A stretch of 64,000 bases of DNA from Acinetobacter pittii. GTDB taxonomy: Bacteria > Pseudomonadota > Gammaproteobacteria > Pseudomonadales > Moraxellaceae. Below, piece by piece: positions 27,990-37,712 of this stretch. Each line of letters opens with the position of its first letter. The stretch's first letter is position 1. The position numbers and the translations under genes are program-made. Under the pieces are notes generated by a model, which worked only from the letters and a program-made list of their open reading frames with translations, was not told the DNA's origin and ran no database searches. The DNA lies in the NCBI RefSeq assembly GCF_034064985.1, contig NZ_CP139249.1:310001-374000 (forward strand), given 5' to 3'.

Positions 27990-29489
27990 ATGTCTGTTTC
28001 TTTTCAAGAAATTAATCCAGTCGAGATTGATGCACACTGGTCTAAGCAGCCTTTTCATGGTTTTAGTTTAGACAGCCGTAAGGTTGAGTCAGGCCAGATC
28101 TTTATCGCTTTGACCAGTTATAGCCAACCTGAAAAAACGCGTACATTTGCTGAGTCGGCTTTAGGGAATGGTGCACTTGCCGTTATTAGCGAGACTGAGT
28201 TGGGCGTAGCAAATGAGTGGGTGTGCCCTGATGTGCGTCAACGTATGGGTGAGTGGCAAGAGCGTTATTTACAGCGTATAGATCCTGTGACGCCAACACG
28301 TATTATTGCCGTGACAGGTACAAATGGTAAAACCACAATTTCGCGTCTAGTAGCTGAATTAATTAGCTCACAACAACAGCGTTGTGCCGTGATGGGCACT
28401 ACAGGCAATGGTATTTTGCCAGACTTAACGCCATCAACTCATACTACGCTTGATGCTTTACACCTACAAAATGCATTGCATGATTATGCAAAACAAGGTG
28501 CGGCTTTTGCTTCTTTAGAGGCAAGTTCACATGGTTTAGAGCAAGGCCGTTTAAATGGTTGTGCGATTGAAATTGCTGTTTATAGTAATTTGAGTCGTGA
28601 TCATCTGGATTATCATGGCACTTTAGAGGCTTACGCAGAAGCAAAGGCTCTTTTATTCCGTTTTAATACTTTAAAAGTAGCTGTTATTAATTTAGATGAT
28701 GAGCATGCTGCTCTCATGATCAATGCAGCAAAGCAAAATCCTGCTCAACCGAAAATTTTAACGTATTCACTTACTCAAAATACTGCTGATTATTATATTA
28801 ATGACCTGAGTTACAGTTTAGCAGGAGCGGCATTTAATTTAGTGAACCCGCAAGGTTCTTTTGCTGTGCAAAGTCCATTGTTAGGGCATTTTAATGTCGA
28901 AAACTTAGTTGCAGCACTTATTGCTGCTGAGCAAGCAGGTTTTGATTTAAATGCACTAGTCGCTTTCGTTCCTCAACTGATTGGTGCACCAGGCAGAATG
29001 CAGGTCATTCGCGATGGTGATCGCTTATTTGTTGTTGATTATGCGCATACACCAGATGCATTAATTCAAGTACTTAAAACATTAAAACGCCATGTTTCGA
29101 ATCAACTTTGGGCAGTCTTTGGATGTGGCGGAGACCGTGATCGCGGTAAGCGTCCACTCATGACTCAAGCAGCTTTAGACGGCGCAAACCCAATTATTTT
29201 GACTTCGGATAATCCAAGAACAGAAAACCCTGAACAAATTTTTGCTGACATGAAGCAAGGAATCGATTTTTCAGGGCACCGTATGCATGAAATTCATGAC
29301 CGCCGTGAAGCTATCAAATTTGTTGCACAGCAGGCTCAGGCTGGTGACATCGTTGTGATTGCCGGTAAAGGACATGAAAATTATCAAGAAATTAATGGTG
29401 TGCGTCACTGGTTTGATGATGTTGTCGAAGTTCAATCTGCGATTGCTGCGCAACATCATACTGTAGACGCTGCTTACCCTGCACAATAG
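27990..29489 (+). CDS. murE: UDP-MurNAc-tripeptide synthetase (meso-diaminopimelate-adding)
   Basis: 499 residues. The ATP-binding loop is TGTNGKTT near 109-116. The DNPR motif in TSDNPRTENP marks specificity for meso-diaminopimelate rather than lysine. It adds the third residue of the peptidoglycan stem peptide in the cytoplasm. Three bases separate it from ftsI. Confidence 0.95.
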   Translation: MSVSFQEINPVEIDAHWSKQPFHGFSLDSRKVESGQIFIALTSYSQPEKTRTFAESALGNGALAVISETELGVANEWVCPDVRQRMGEWQERYLQRIDPVTPTRIIAVTGTNGKTTISRLVAELISSQQQRCAVMGTTGNGILPDLTPSTHTTLDALHLQNALHDYAKQGAAFASLEASSHGLEQGRLNGCAIEIAVYSNLSRDHLDYHGTLEAYAEAKALLFRFNTLKVAVINLDDEHAALMINAAKQNPAQPKILTYSLTQNTADYYINDLSYSLAGAAFNLVNPQGSFAVQSPLLGHFNVENLVAALIAAEQAGFDLNALVAFVPQLIGAPGRMQVIRDGDRLFVVDYAHTPDALIQVLKTLKRHVSNQLWAVFGCGGDRDRGKRPLMTQAALDGANPIILTSDNPRTENPEQIFADMKQGIDFSGHRMHEIHDRREAIKFVAQQAQAGDIVVIAGKGHENYQEINGVRHWFDDVVEVQSAIAAQHHTVDAAYPAQ

Positions 29490-29497
29490 GACAAATT

Positions 29498-30898
29498 ATG
29501 CATACTTCAACCACCAGTACCGTGCCTTTGGAACCGTGGACAGCTCAACAATTACAACAGGCAACACAGGGCTACTGGCATAAAGATCAGATCCCTCAAA
29601 CTGAAATTAAACGTATTTTGACGGACTCGCGTCATGCGGAAACTGGGGATGCCTTTTTAGCGCTAAAAGGCGAGCGTTTTAATGCGCATGATTTCATTGC
29701 GCAAGTTGCTGCTAATGGTTGTCAAATAGCTATTGTTGAACGTCCGCTAGATGTGGATATTGCACAACTCGTTGTTGCCGATACTCGATTGGCTTTAGGG
29801 CAACTCGGCGCTTATCGCCGTGAGCAAAACTCACAATTAAAGGTGATTGCCTTAACGGGAAGTAGTGGTAAAACCACCACCAAAGAAATGCTGGGAAGTA
29901 TATTGTCGCGCTTAGCACCGACACTAATCACCCGAGGAAATTTAAATAATGACCTTGGTGTACCAATGATGCTGCTAGAGCTTCGCAAGGAACACCAATA
30001 TGCGGTGATGGAGTTGGGTGCAAGCCATCAAGGCGAGATTGATTACACATCAAAACTCGTTCAGCCTCATGTTGCGGGCATATTAAATATTGGTACAGCT
30101 CATTTAGGCGAATTTGGTGGCCGTGAAGGTATTTGCCGCGCAAAATCGGAAATTTATCGTCATATTTTACCAAATGGCGTTGCAATCGTGCCGCAACAAG
30201 ATGACTTTACTGCTGAGATTCTTGATGCTACGAAAGCTCATCGTATTTCTACATTTGGTGTAGGAGGTGATGTCTATGCAACAGATGTGGAGTTATTGCC
30301 TCAATCAACAAATTTTAACCTTCATACACCGCAAGGTAGTAGTGCCGTTAAACTCCCTTTTGCAGGTGAGCATAATGTTCAAAATGCGACCGCAGCTGTA
30401 GCTTTTGCTTTAGCAATTGGTATTGGACTAGAAGATATTGTCCAAGGTTTAGAGCAAGCTCAGGGAGCCAAAGGTCGTCTTAACTTTATTCAAAAGTCAC
30501 CTTACTTATTTATTGATGATACCTACAATGCCAATCCGACTTCTATGCGCGCTGCTGCACAAGTTTTGTTGCAGCAACAAGGCGTAAAAGTGATGGTCAT
30601 GGGGGATATTGGTGAGTTAGGTGATAGCAGTTGGCAAGAGCATCATGATTTGGGTCGTGACCTTGCCGAACTTCCTTTAGATCATATTATTGCAGTTGGA
30701 CAGTTCGCTCCAGCTGCTCTCGAGGGTGCAGACTCTCATTCTAATAAAGTGAAAGCATTTCAGACACAAGCTGAGGCGCTTCCATTTTTAATCAATCTAA
30801 TCCAAACACATCAACCCCAGTCCATGAGTTTCCTGTTTAAAGGTTCTCGCTTTACTCATATGGAAACGTTGATGGCTGATTTGATGGAGAAACTTTAA
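29498..30898 (+). CDS. murF: UDP-MurNAc-pentapeptide synthetase (D-Ala-D-Ala-adding)
   Basis: 466 residues. ATP loop GSSGKTTTKEM near 121-131, the Mur ligase central and C-terminal domains (DDTYNANPTSMRAA near 345), normal length. It adds D-Ala-D-Ala to complete the pentapeptide. Its stop codon directly abuts the mraY start. Confidence 0.95.
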   Translation: MHTSTTSTVPLEPWTAQQLQQATQGYWHKDQIPQTEIKRILTDSRHAETGDAFLALKGERFNAHDFIAQVAANGCQIAIVERPLDVDIAQLVVADTRLALGQLGAYRREQNSQLKVIALTGSSGKTTTKEMLGSILSRLAPTLITRGNLNNDLGVPMMLLELRKEHQYAVMELGASHQGEIDYTSKLVQPHVAGILNIGTAHLGEFGGREGICRAKSEIYRHILPNGVAIVPQQDDFTAEILDATKAHRISTFGVGGDVYATDVELLPQSTNFNLHTPQGSSAVKLPFAGEHNVQNATAAVAFALAIGIGLEDIVQGLEQAQGAKGRLNFIQKSPYLFIDDTYNANPTSMRAAAQVLLQQQGVKVMVMGDIGELGDSSWQEHHDLGRDLAELPLDHIIAVGQFAPAALEGADSHSNKVKAFQTQAEALPFLINLIQTHQPQSMSFLFKGSRFTHMETLMADLMEKL

Positions 30899-32017
30899 AT
30901 GCTGTTATGGTTGTTTGAACAACTTGCGGGCTATCACAGCTCGTTTCAGGTCGTTCGTTATTTAACATTACGTTCTTTACTCAGTGTATTAACTTCACTG
31001 ACCATTGGTCTGGTCCTTGGGCCGATCATGATTCGTAAATTACAAGCGTTAAAATACGGTCAGGCAGTAAGTTCGTTTGCTCCTGAAAATCATGCTAAAA
31101 AAATGGGTACGCCAACCATGGGCGGGATTTTAATTCTGCTTTCAATTGGTATTAGTACCTTGCTATGGGCTGATTTATCTAACCCTTATGTCTGGATTGT
31201 GCTTGGTGTAATGGTTGTGTTTGGTGCTGTAGGCTGGGCAGATGACTGGATTAAAATTCGCTATAAAGACAATGCGGGTTTACCTGCACGTAAGAAGTTT
31301 TTCTGGACTTCTGTTGCATCGCTGGGTGCCGGTATTGCGTTATATTTGATCGCAACTCAACAGTCTAATGCAGAACATACGGCAAACATGCTGGATTTAT
31401 TGATTCCATTTTTTAAGAATCTTTCAATTCCACTCTCAATTGTTCCTTTAGGTTTGGCATTTATTGTATTTACCTATCTAGTGATTAATGGTGCTTCTAA
31501 CGCAGTTAACTTAACAGATGGTTTAGATGGCTTGGCAATCATGCCAGTTGTCATGGTAGCTACGGGCTTGGGCGTATTTGCTTACTTGTCTGGTGACATC
31601 CGTTTCGCTAACTACTTACATATTCCGTATGTGAAATACACCTCTGAACTCGTAGTAATCTGTTCTGCCATGATTGGTGCCGGTTTGGCATTCCTTTGGT
31701 ATAACGCACATCCTGCTCAAGTATTTATGGGTGATGTCGGTGCTTTAGCTTTAGGTGCGATGCTTGGAACAATTGCAGTTATGGTTCGTCAAGAAATCGT
31801 ATTTGCAATTATGGGCGGTGTATTTGTAATGGAGGCAGTATCTGTATTCTTGCAAATTGGCTCTTTGCGTATGCGTAATAAACGTGTGTTCTTAATGGCG
31901 CCGCTGCATCATCACTATGAAAAGCAGGGCTGGAAAGAAACGCAAGTTGTGATCCGTTTTTGGATTATTACAATTATATTAGTAGTTTTAGGTCTAATGA
32001 CTTTAAAATTGCGATAG
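30899..32017 (+). CDS. mraY: Phospho-MurNAc-pentapeptide transferase
   Basis: 372 residues, about ten membrane spans. The catalytic aspartates are in GWADDWIK and [10 protein letters not shown], and the conserved HHHYEKQGW is at the cytoplasmic loop near 335-345. It makes lipid I at the inner membrane. In E. coli murD, ftsW and murG follow; here a terminator follows instead, so the cluster is split in this genome. Confidence 0.96.
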   Translation: MLLWLFEQLAGYHSSFQVVRYLTLRSLLSVLTSLTIGLVLGPIMIRKLQALKYGQAVSSFAPENHAKKMGTPTMGGILILLSIGISTLLWADLSNPYVWIVLGVMVVFGAVGWADDWIKIRYKDNAGLPARKKFFWTSVASLGAGIALYLIATQQSNAEHTANMLDLLIPFFKNLSIPLSIVPLGLAFIVFTYLVINGASNAVNLTDGLDGLAIMPVVMVATGLGVFAYLSGDIRFANYLHIPYVKYTSELVVICSAMIGAGLAFLWYNAHPAQVFMGDVGALALGAMLGTIAVMVRQEIVFAIMGGVFVMEAVSVFLQIGSLRMRNKRVFLMAPLHHHYEKQGWKETQVVIRFWIITIILVVLGLMTLKLR

Positions 32018-32038
32018 ATCTTATTTTAGTGTCAATAT

Positions 32039-32064
32039 AAAGCCAGTTCTACTGGCTTTTTTTA
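32039..32064 (+). terminator. Terminator of the division/cell-wall cluster
   Basis: AAAGCCAGT / ACTGGCTTT, 9-bp perfect stem with a TCT loop, followed by a T-run, 22 bases after mraY. It closes the six-gene unit. Confidence 0.9.
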
Positions 32065-32076
32065 TTGGAGAGGTGA

Positions 32077-32409
32077 ATGACAAAAGTTGCTGGTCTAGAC
32101 CAATTATCTGTGATTAATCAAAAAGTAGTTGGAGAGGGCGAAGTATTACCTCAAGTTGTACTTAAAGATGGAAGTCAAGTTCAAACAGGAACTGTAGCGA
32201 CAATGCTGCACAATATTAAATTATATAATGCAGGGCAAAGAGGACAAATTGAGGAAGAATTGAAAATTGCAATTCCAACTTTGATCAAAGTAGGTCTGTT
32301 TGATTTGTTTCAGGTAGATGAATGGATTAATGGAACAAATGCAGGTCGTACCTTCGTTGGACTGCATGCAAAGGCTTATTTACAACAAAAAGAACAAGAG
32401 AATAATTAA
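32077..32409 (+). CDS. Conserved small hypothetical protein
   Basis: 110 residues with a good ribosome site (GGAGAGG). No signal peptide or membrane segment; a soluble alpha/beta protein, starting MTKVAGLDQLSVINQKVVG and with a central helix (GQRGQIEEELKIAIPTLIKV). I do not recognise the family. It is two bases ahead of rlmA and likely co-transcribed with it, but the functional link is unknown. Confidence 0.7.
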   Translation: MTKVAGLDQLSVINQKVVGEGEVLPQVVLKDGSQVQTGTVATMLHNIKLYNAGQRGQIEEELKIAIPTLIKVGLFDLFQVDEWINGTNAGRTFVGLHAKAYLQQKEQENN

Positions 32410-32411
32410 AC

Positions 32412-33236
32412 GTGGCTAAGCAAATTTTAATGTGTCCTGTGTGTCGTCAGCCTCTAAATTTAACTGAAAGAACATGGCGATGTGAGCAAGGGCATAGTTA
32501 CGATGTGGCTAAACAAGGCTATGTCAATTTACATGTTGTGCAACATAAACATAGTAAAAACCCAGGGGATACACCTGAGTCAGTAGATGCACGCCGAGCT
32601 TTTTTACAAGGTGGTTACTATCAGCCTTTACAGCAAGCTGTAGTCGCTTTATTAAAGCAACTCGATGTAAAAGCAATACTCGATATCGGGTGTGGTGAGG
32701 GCTACTATACAAGTGCTATGCAGCAAGTTGTTGAGCAGTGTGTTGGAGTTGATATTGCAAAAAACGCGGTACAACGTGCAGCAAAGCTCAACACTGAAGT
32801 AACGTGGGTGGTGGGAACAGGAGCAACTTTACCGGTGCTAGACCATAGCATGAATGCCTGCACCAGTTTATTTAGCCCAATTCCGCAAGCCGAAATTGCG
32901 CGTGTTTTAAAAGAAGATGGTTATTTAATAGTTGTTACGCCTGCCTCTGAACATTTGTATGCCATGCGTGAAGCTCTTTTTGAACAAGTGAACCCTCACA
33001 CACCAGAAAAATTTGTAGAGCAGTTGCAAGATTTGTTTGAGCTAAAACAAGAGCAAATTATTGATGCACCTTTTTTGCTTGAGCAGCAGGCTTTAAAAAA
33101 TCTGATTGCTATGACGCCTTATGCTTACAAAGCTTCTCCTGAGCGCCGTTCGCAGTTAGAGCAGCACTCACAATTAGAAGTAACAGCGTCTTTTCAAATT
33201 TATGTTTTTCAGAAACGCAAAAAAGAAGCCATCTGA
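32412..33236 (+). CDS. rlmA: 23S rRNA (guanine-745-N1)-methyltransferase
   Basis: 274 residues starting at GTG. The N-terminal zinc finger has ligands C8, C11, C24 and H28. The SAM-binding motif DIGCGEGYYT is near residue 93. KQGYVNLHVVQHKHSKNPGD closely matches the E. coli RlmA N-terminus. It methylates G745 of 23S rRNA; the homologue TlrB confers tylosin resistance in producers, but this is the housekeeping RlmA(I) form by sequence. Convergent with ponA. Confidence 0.9.
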   Translation: MAKQILMCPVCRQPLNLTERTWRCEQGHSYDVAKQGYVNLHVVQHKHSKNPGDTPESVDARRAFLQGGYYQPLQQAVVALLKQLDVKAILDIGCGEGYYTSAMQQVVEQCVGVDIAKNAVQRAAKLNTEVTWVVGTGATLPVLDHSMNACTSLFSPIPQAEIARVLKEDGYLIVVTPASEHLYAMREALFEQVNPHTPEKFVEQLQDLFELKQEQIIDAPFLLEQQALKNLIAMTPYAYKASPERRSQLEQHSQLEVTASFQIYVFQKRKKEAI

Positions 33237-33256
33237 TGATCTGTTTTAAAAAGCGC

Positions 33257-33288
33257 AAAAAAAAGCCATCATACGATGGCTTTTTTTT
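33257..33288. terminator. Bidirectional terminator, rlmA / ponA
   Basis: A8-GCCATC / GATGGC-T8 with an ATAC loop: a 14-bp stem with runs on both sides, between convergent genes. Confidence 0.92.
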
Positions 33289-33289
33289 G

Positions 33290-35851
33290 CTATTCAATCT
33301 GATTAATCAGATTTTCTAATTCATCTTTTTCACGCTTAGGTGCAGGCTCCTGTGAAGGTTTCATAACAGGAGGTGCAGCCTTAGATGGAATCACAATTTC
33401 TTCACCCGGTAAATCAGAGAAGTCATTGTCATTGCTCAGTTTTGGTTGCGGCGGTGCTGGACGATAGAGCGGACGCGCTAATGGTGGAGCAGCACGATAA
33501 GTTTTCTTATCGCCTACTTCAGTAACGGTTTGTTGTTTGTCACGAGAAATAGGACCTTGAGCATCTTTATCTAAACGAACCCAAGCTGCTGGCGTGCCTT
33601 GCAATGCTTGACCCATGAAGTTAATCCAGATTGGTAATGCAGCAATACCACCATATTCACGGCGGCCAAGCGTAGTCGGTTGGTCAAATCCAACCCATGC
33701 TACAGTCACTAACTTGCCGTTAAAGCCTGCAAACCATGCATCTTTTGCATCATTCGTAGTACCTGTTTTACCACCTAAGTCACTACGGCCAATTTTAAGT
33801 GCAGCACGACCTGTACCGTGCTCAATTACATCACGTAAGATGTTCGCCATATCATAAGCAGAGCTCGATTTTAAAATACGTTGAGCTTGGCGATATTGAC
33901 TGTTGTTTTTATCAGTCTGTTTGAGATTAAGCTGCTTAGCGGCTTTTTCCTTCTGCTCTACGTCTTTATTCGTAACTTCAATGACTTCGTCATCAGTTGT
34001 TGTAGGTTTTTGCTCATCACCTGTCGTGTCAGGTGCATTAATACATGGAATACACGCGTATTCTGGTTTGGCTTCATAAATGACTTTGCCGTAAGCATCT
34101 TCAATACGTTGAATGAAATGTGGTTGAACACGGTAACCGCCGTTTGCAAACGTTGCATAACCAGTTGCCATTTGAATTGGTAATACTTGAGGAGTACCTA
34201 AAGCAATGGTGTAGTTGCGAGGAATTTGATCTTCTTGTAAACCGAAATCCATAAATAATTGGCGAGTACGTTCAATCCCTACTGTTTGTAGAAGTCTTAC
34301 TGATACGGTGTTACGAGACAAATATAAAGCACGACGTAATGGGATCATACCTAAGTAACGCCCATCAGAGTTTCGCGGTGTCCATTTGCCAATCGTAATT
34401 GGGCTATCATTCACCATGCTATAAGGTGTCATGCCTCTTTCTAATGCTAAAGCATAGAGGAATGGCTTGATTGTAGAACCTGGTTGACGCCACCCTTGTA
34501 AGGCACGGTTAAATTTTGATTGGTAGAAGTTATAGCCACCTACAATTGCTTCAATTGAACCATCATTCGGGTTAATTGCAATGAGTTGACCTTGAACTTT
34601 TGGAACCTGAACTAAAGACCAAGCTGTTTTATTGTCATTTGGGCGTAAACGAACAATATCTTTAACTTTAACAATTTGAGATGCACGTGAAGGAGCGCCA
34701 CCTACGCTATTTGCATTGCGATAGGGGCGTGCCCATGACATGCCTGACCACTGAACAGTAACAGTTGAGCCATCTTGCATTAATGCTTCAAAAGAGCTGC
34801 TATTTACTTTAGTAACTTGTGCAGGATAAGTGTTGGCATATGCTCTAAATTCACTTAATGGTTTGTCATGTGCTTCTGCACCACGCCAGCCATGACGACG
34901 GTCATAAGCTTCAAGGCCATCTTGCACAGCTTTTTCTGCAATCGCTTGGCGTTTAGCATTAATTGTTGTGTAGACTTTATAGCCAGAATCAATGGCTTGT
35001 TCACCAAAATGCTTTACAAGTTCTGAACGAACCATTTCACCAGCGTACGGGTGAATATTATTTAAATCCCGATTGGGCATGTTTAGGTTAATCGGTTCTG
35101 CTACACCTTTTTGATATTCTGCTTGAGAAATATAACCCAGCTGTAACATACGGCCTAAAATCCAGTTGCGTCGTTCGAGAGCGCGTTCTGGATTAACTAC
35201 AGGGTTATATTTAGATGGTGCTTTGGGCAAACCAGCGATCATCGCCATTTGAGCAATGCTGAGCTCATTAATGCTTTTGTTATAATAAATTTTAGCTGCT
35301 GCCGCGATACCATACGCATTTTTCCCTAAGAAGATTTTATTCACATAGAGGCTGAGAATTTCTTCTTTGGATAAATTTTGCTCAATTTTTCGAGCCAAAA
35401 AGATTTCGGTTATTTTACGTTTTAGAGTTCTTTCTGGACTCAAATAATAGTTCTTTGCAACTTGCATGGTGATCGTTGAACCACCAGTTTGCACATCCGA
35501 ACCCGTCACACTTTCGCTCAAAGCACGACCTAAACCCTTAAAACTGATCCCGCTATGTTCAAAGAAAGAAGAGTCTTCTGCTGCTAAAAATGCATGAATA
35601 AAAGCAGGGGGAATTTGTTTGTATTCAACCGGAATAGAAAGCTTACCACCGTACTCGGCAATCAGTTGATTGTCTGAAGTGTAGACCTGTAATGGTTTTA
35701 AAAGGGGAGCTTTTTTTAGTGAACTCATTTCTGGAAGCGATGGGGCGATATAGAGATACATGCCATAAAAGCCCATCGGAAGTGAGACTAAGATAATAAT
35801 AATGATCAAAAAAATTGGACGCACGAAGCCCAAACTGGATAGCTTTTTCAT
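33290..35851 (-). CDS. ponA: Penicillin-binding protein 1A (bifunctional class A)
   Basis: 853 residues. A membrane anchor at about 10-35, then the glycosyltransferase domain with catalytic E92 (AAEDSSFFEH) and TGGSTITMQ, then an OB-like linker and the transpeptidase with S459 (QPGSTIKP) and KTGTT. It polymerises and cross-links peptidoglycan. The C-terminal 70 residues are Pro- and charge-rich and probably disordered. It is divergent from pilM, the usual arrangement in gammaproteobacteria. A later start near residue 26 would remove part of the anchor, so I keep the longer form. Confidence 0.95.
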   Translation of the reverse strand: MKKLSSLGFVRPIFLIIIIILVSLPMGFYGMYLYIAPSLPEMSSLKKAPLLKPLQVYTSDNQLIAEYGGKLSIPVEYKQIPPAFIHAFLAAEDSSFFEHSGISFKGLGRALSESVTGSDVQTGGSTITMQVAKNYYLSPERTLKRKITEIFLARKIEQNLSKEEILSLYVNKIFLGKNAYGIAAAAKIYYNKSINELSIAQMAMIAGLPKAPSKYNPVVNPERALERRNWILGRMLQLGYISQAEYQKGVAEPINLNMPNRDLNNIHPYAGEMVRSELVKHFGEQAIDSGYKVYTTINAKRQAIAEKAVQDGLEAYDRRHGWRGAEAHDKPLSEFRAYANTYPAQVTKVNSSSFEALMQDGSTVTVQWSGMSWARPYRNANSVGGAPSRASQIVKVKDIVRLRPNDNKTAWSLVQVPKVQGQLIAINPNDGSIEAIVGGYNFYQSKFNRALQGWRQPGSTIKPFLYALALERGMTPYSMVNDSPITIGKWTPRNSDGRYLGMIPLRRALYLSRNTVSVRLLQTVGIERTRQLFMDFGLQEDQIPRNYTIALGTPQVLPIQMATGYATFANGGYRVQPHFIQRIEDAYGKVIYEAKPEYACIPCINAPDTTGDEQKPTTTDDEVIEVTNKDVEQKEKAAKQLNLKQTDKNNSQYRQAQRILKSSSAYDMANILRDVIEHGTGRAALKIGRSDLGGKTGTTNDAKDAWFAGFNGKLVTVAWVGFDQPTTLGRREYGGIAALPIWINFMGQALQGTPAAWVRLDKDAQGPISRDKQQTVTEVGDKKTYRAAPPLARPLYRPAPPQPKLSNDNDFSDLPGEEIVIPSKAAPPVMKPSQEPAPKREKDELENLINQIE

Positions 35852-36012
35852 GATAAGTAAGCTTTAATAAGATCGAATACAAACTAATTGTGGTCAGTAT
35901 AGCCTTTAGACATGCGGATTGTTAGATGAGATATTGTATCCGTGTAAAAATAAAGACCTAGATTATTGGTTTGTAATTTTTTTTGGGGATAAAAAAATAA
36001 TAGGACAATAGT

Positions 36013-37071
36013 GTGCTCAGGTTATATCGTAAACCGAATAAGGGGTTAATGGGCGTCGATATTAGTTCGACTTCTGTTAAGTTGTTAGAGCTCTCTGTTA
36101 AGAACGGTAAATATTGTGTAGAAAGCTATGCTTTAACGCCTTTACCTGAGAACAGTGTAGTTGAAAAAAATATCTTAAATCCAGAAGCAGTTGCAGAAGC
36201 TTTGGAACGGGCGATGAATTTAGCAAATCCCCAAACCAGTAACGCTGCAATTGCTGTTCCGACATCGACGGTTATTCATAAAACCATCGAAATGGATGCA
36301 GATATGAACGATGATGAACGTGAAGTTCAGATTCGATTAGATGCGGAGCAATATATACCGTTCCCTTTGGATGAGGTGAGCCTTGATTTTGAGGTTTTAC
36401 CAGATCGACTGCCAAATCCAAATCGTGTAAATGTACTTTTAGTCGCAACACGCACAGAAAATGTTGAAACACGCGTAGAAGTACTGGAACTGGTAGATTT
36501 AACGCCTAAACTTGCTGATGTCGAGAGTTATGCTGTCGAGCGTGCTTTTAGTGTATTTGCTGATAGCTTGCCTATGGGTGCAAATACCATTGGTATTTTA
36601 GATATTGGCCATACCATGACAACATTATCGGTTATGCAAAATGGCAAAATCATTTATACCCGTGAACAAGTCTTTGGTGGCAAACAGCTTACTTTGGAAA
36701 TTCAAAGCCGTTATGGTTTGTCATTAGAAGAAGCGGGACGCGCTAAAAAAGAACGTTCTTTGCCAGATGATTATGACATCGAAATCTTAGAACCATTTTT
36801 AGATGCTGTAGTTCAGCAAGCTGCTAGATCTCTACAATTTTTCTTTTCTTCATCTCAATTCAACGAAATTGACCATATTTTGCTAGCAGGCGGGAATGCC
36901 AACATTCCAGGTCTTGCTAAATTGTTGCAGCAAAAACTCGGTTACCGAGTCACTATTGCCAATCCATTTTTACAAATGGGTTTCTCTCCTCAAGTCGACG
37001 TTCAAAAAATTGAAAATGATGCCTCATCACTAATGGTGGCATGTGGCTTGGCTTTAAGGAGTTTTGATTAA
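36013..37071 (+). CDS. pilM: Type IV pilus inner-membrane assembly protein PilM
   Basis: 352 residues starting at GTG with AGGA seven bases upstream. Actin-like ATPase fold: GVDISSTSVKLLEL near 14-27 and LDIGHTMTTLSVM near 200 are the phosphate-binding loops. It is cytoplasmic and binds the PilN N-terminus. First gene of pilMNOPQ, needed for pilus extension, twitching and DNA uptake. Its stop overlaps the pilN start by one base. Confidence 0.94.
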   Translation: MLRLYRKPNKGLMGVDISSTSVKLLELSVKNGKYCVESYALTPLPENSVVEKNILNPEAVAEALERAMNLANPQTSNAAIAVPTSTVIHKTIEMDADMNDDEREVQIRLDAEQYIPFPLDEVSLDFEVLPDRLPNPNRVNVLLVATRTENVETRVEVLELVDLTPKLADVESYAVERAFSVFADSLPMGANTIGILDIGHTMTTLSVMQNGKIIYTREQVFGGKQLTLEIQSRYGLSLEEAGRAKKERSLPDDYDIEILEPFLDAVVQQAARSLQFFFSSSQFNEIDHILLAGGNANIPGLAKLLQQKLGYRVTIANPFLQMGFSPQVDVQKIENDASSLMVACGLALRSFD

Positions 37072-37712
37072 TGGCAACAATTAATTTACTCCCTTGGCGT
37101 GATGGGCTTAGGGAGCAGCGAAAAAAACAATTTATTATTTTATGTTTTGGGGTCGTTGTTTTGGGGATAACCACTGTATTTGCAGGGTGGTTTTATTTGA
37201 ATCAAAAATTAGATGATCAAGAACAAGCGAATCAGCTCATCATCAGTACAAACCAGAATCTAGATCAACAACTTAAAACCTTAAACGGTTTGCAAGAACA
37301 GCGCGATGCCATTATTGAGCGTATGAAACTCATTCAGGGTTTGCAAAGTCAGCGTCCAGTTGTCGTGCGCTTGGTGGATGAATTGGTGCGCGTGACTCCG
37401 GCAGCCATGTATTTGACTAAATTCAGCCGAACTGGAGATAAATTTACCATTGAAGGTAAAGCAGAAAGTCCAAATACAGTTGCAGAGTTATTACGTAATC
37501 TTGAAGCATCTCCATGGTATCGCAATGCTTTTATGAATTCTTTCTTGGCGACTGAAGAGAAAAAAGATAAAGCAATGAGTTCTTTGCTTCCGCGAGTGGA
37601 AGATAGCTATGGCAGTTTTGTTGTTACTGTTGATTTAGGGGAAATGGGAGTGACAGCAACAGATGATACCGCCAATGCGTCTGTAAGTACGGATAAGGAG
37701 GTAGCAAAATGA
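37071..37712 (+). CDS. pilN: Type IV pilus assembly protein PilN
   Basis: 213 residues. The conserved INLLPWRDGLREQRKKQF at the N-terminus is the PilM-binding peptide. One membrane span follows (about 22-42), then a periplasmic coiled coil and ferredoxin-like domain. It pairs with PilO. It overlaps pilO by four bases (ATGA). Confidence 0.94.
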   Translation: MATINLLPWRDGLREQRKKQFIILCFGVVVLGITTVFAGWFYLNQKLDDQEQANQLIISTNQNLDQQLKTLNGLQEQRDAIIERMKLIQGLQSQRPVVVRLVDELVRVTPAAMYLTKFSRTGDKFTIEGKAESPNTVAELLRNLEASPWYRNAFMNSFLATEEKKDKAMSSLLPRVEDSYGSFVVTVDLGEMGVTATDDTANASVSTDKEVAK

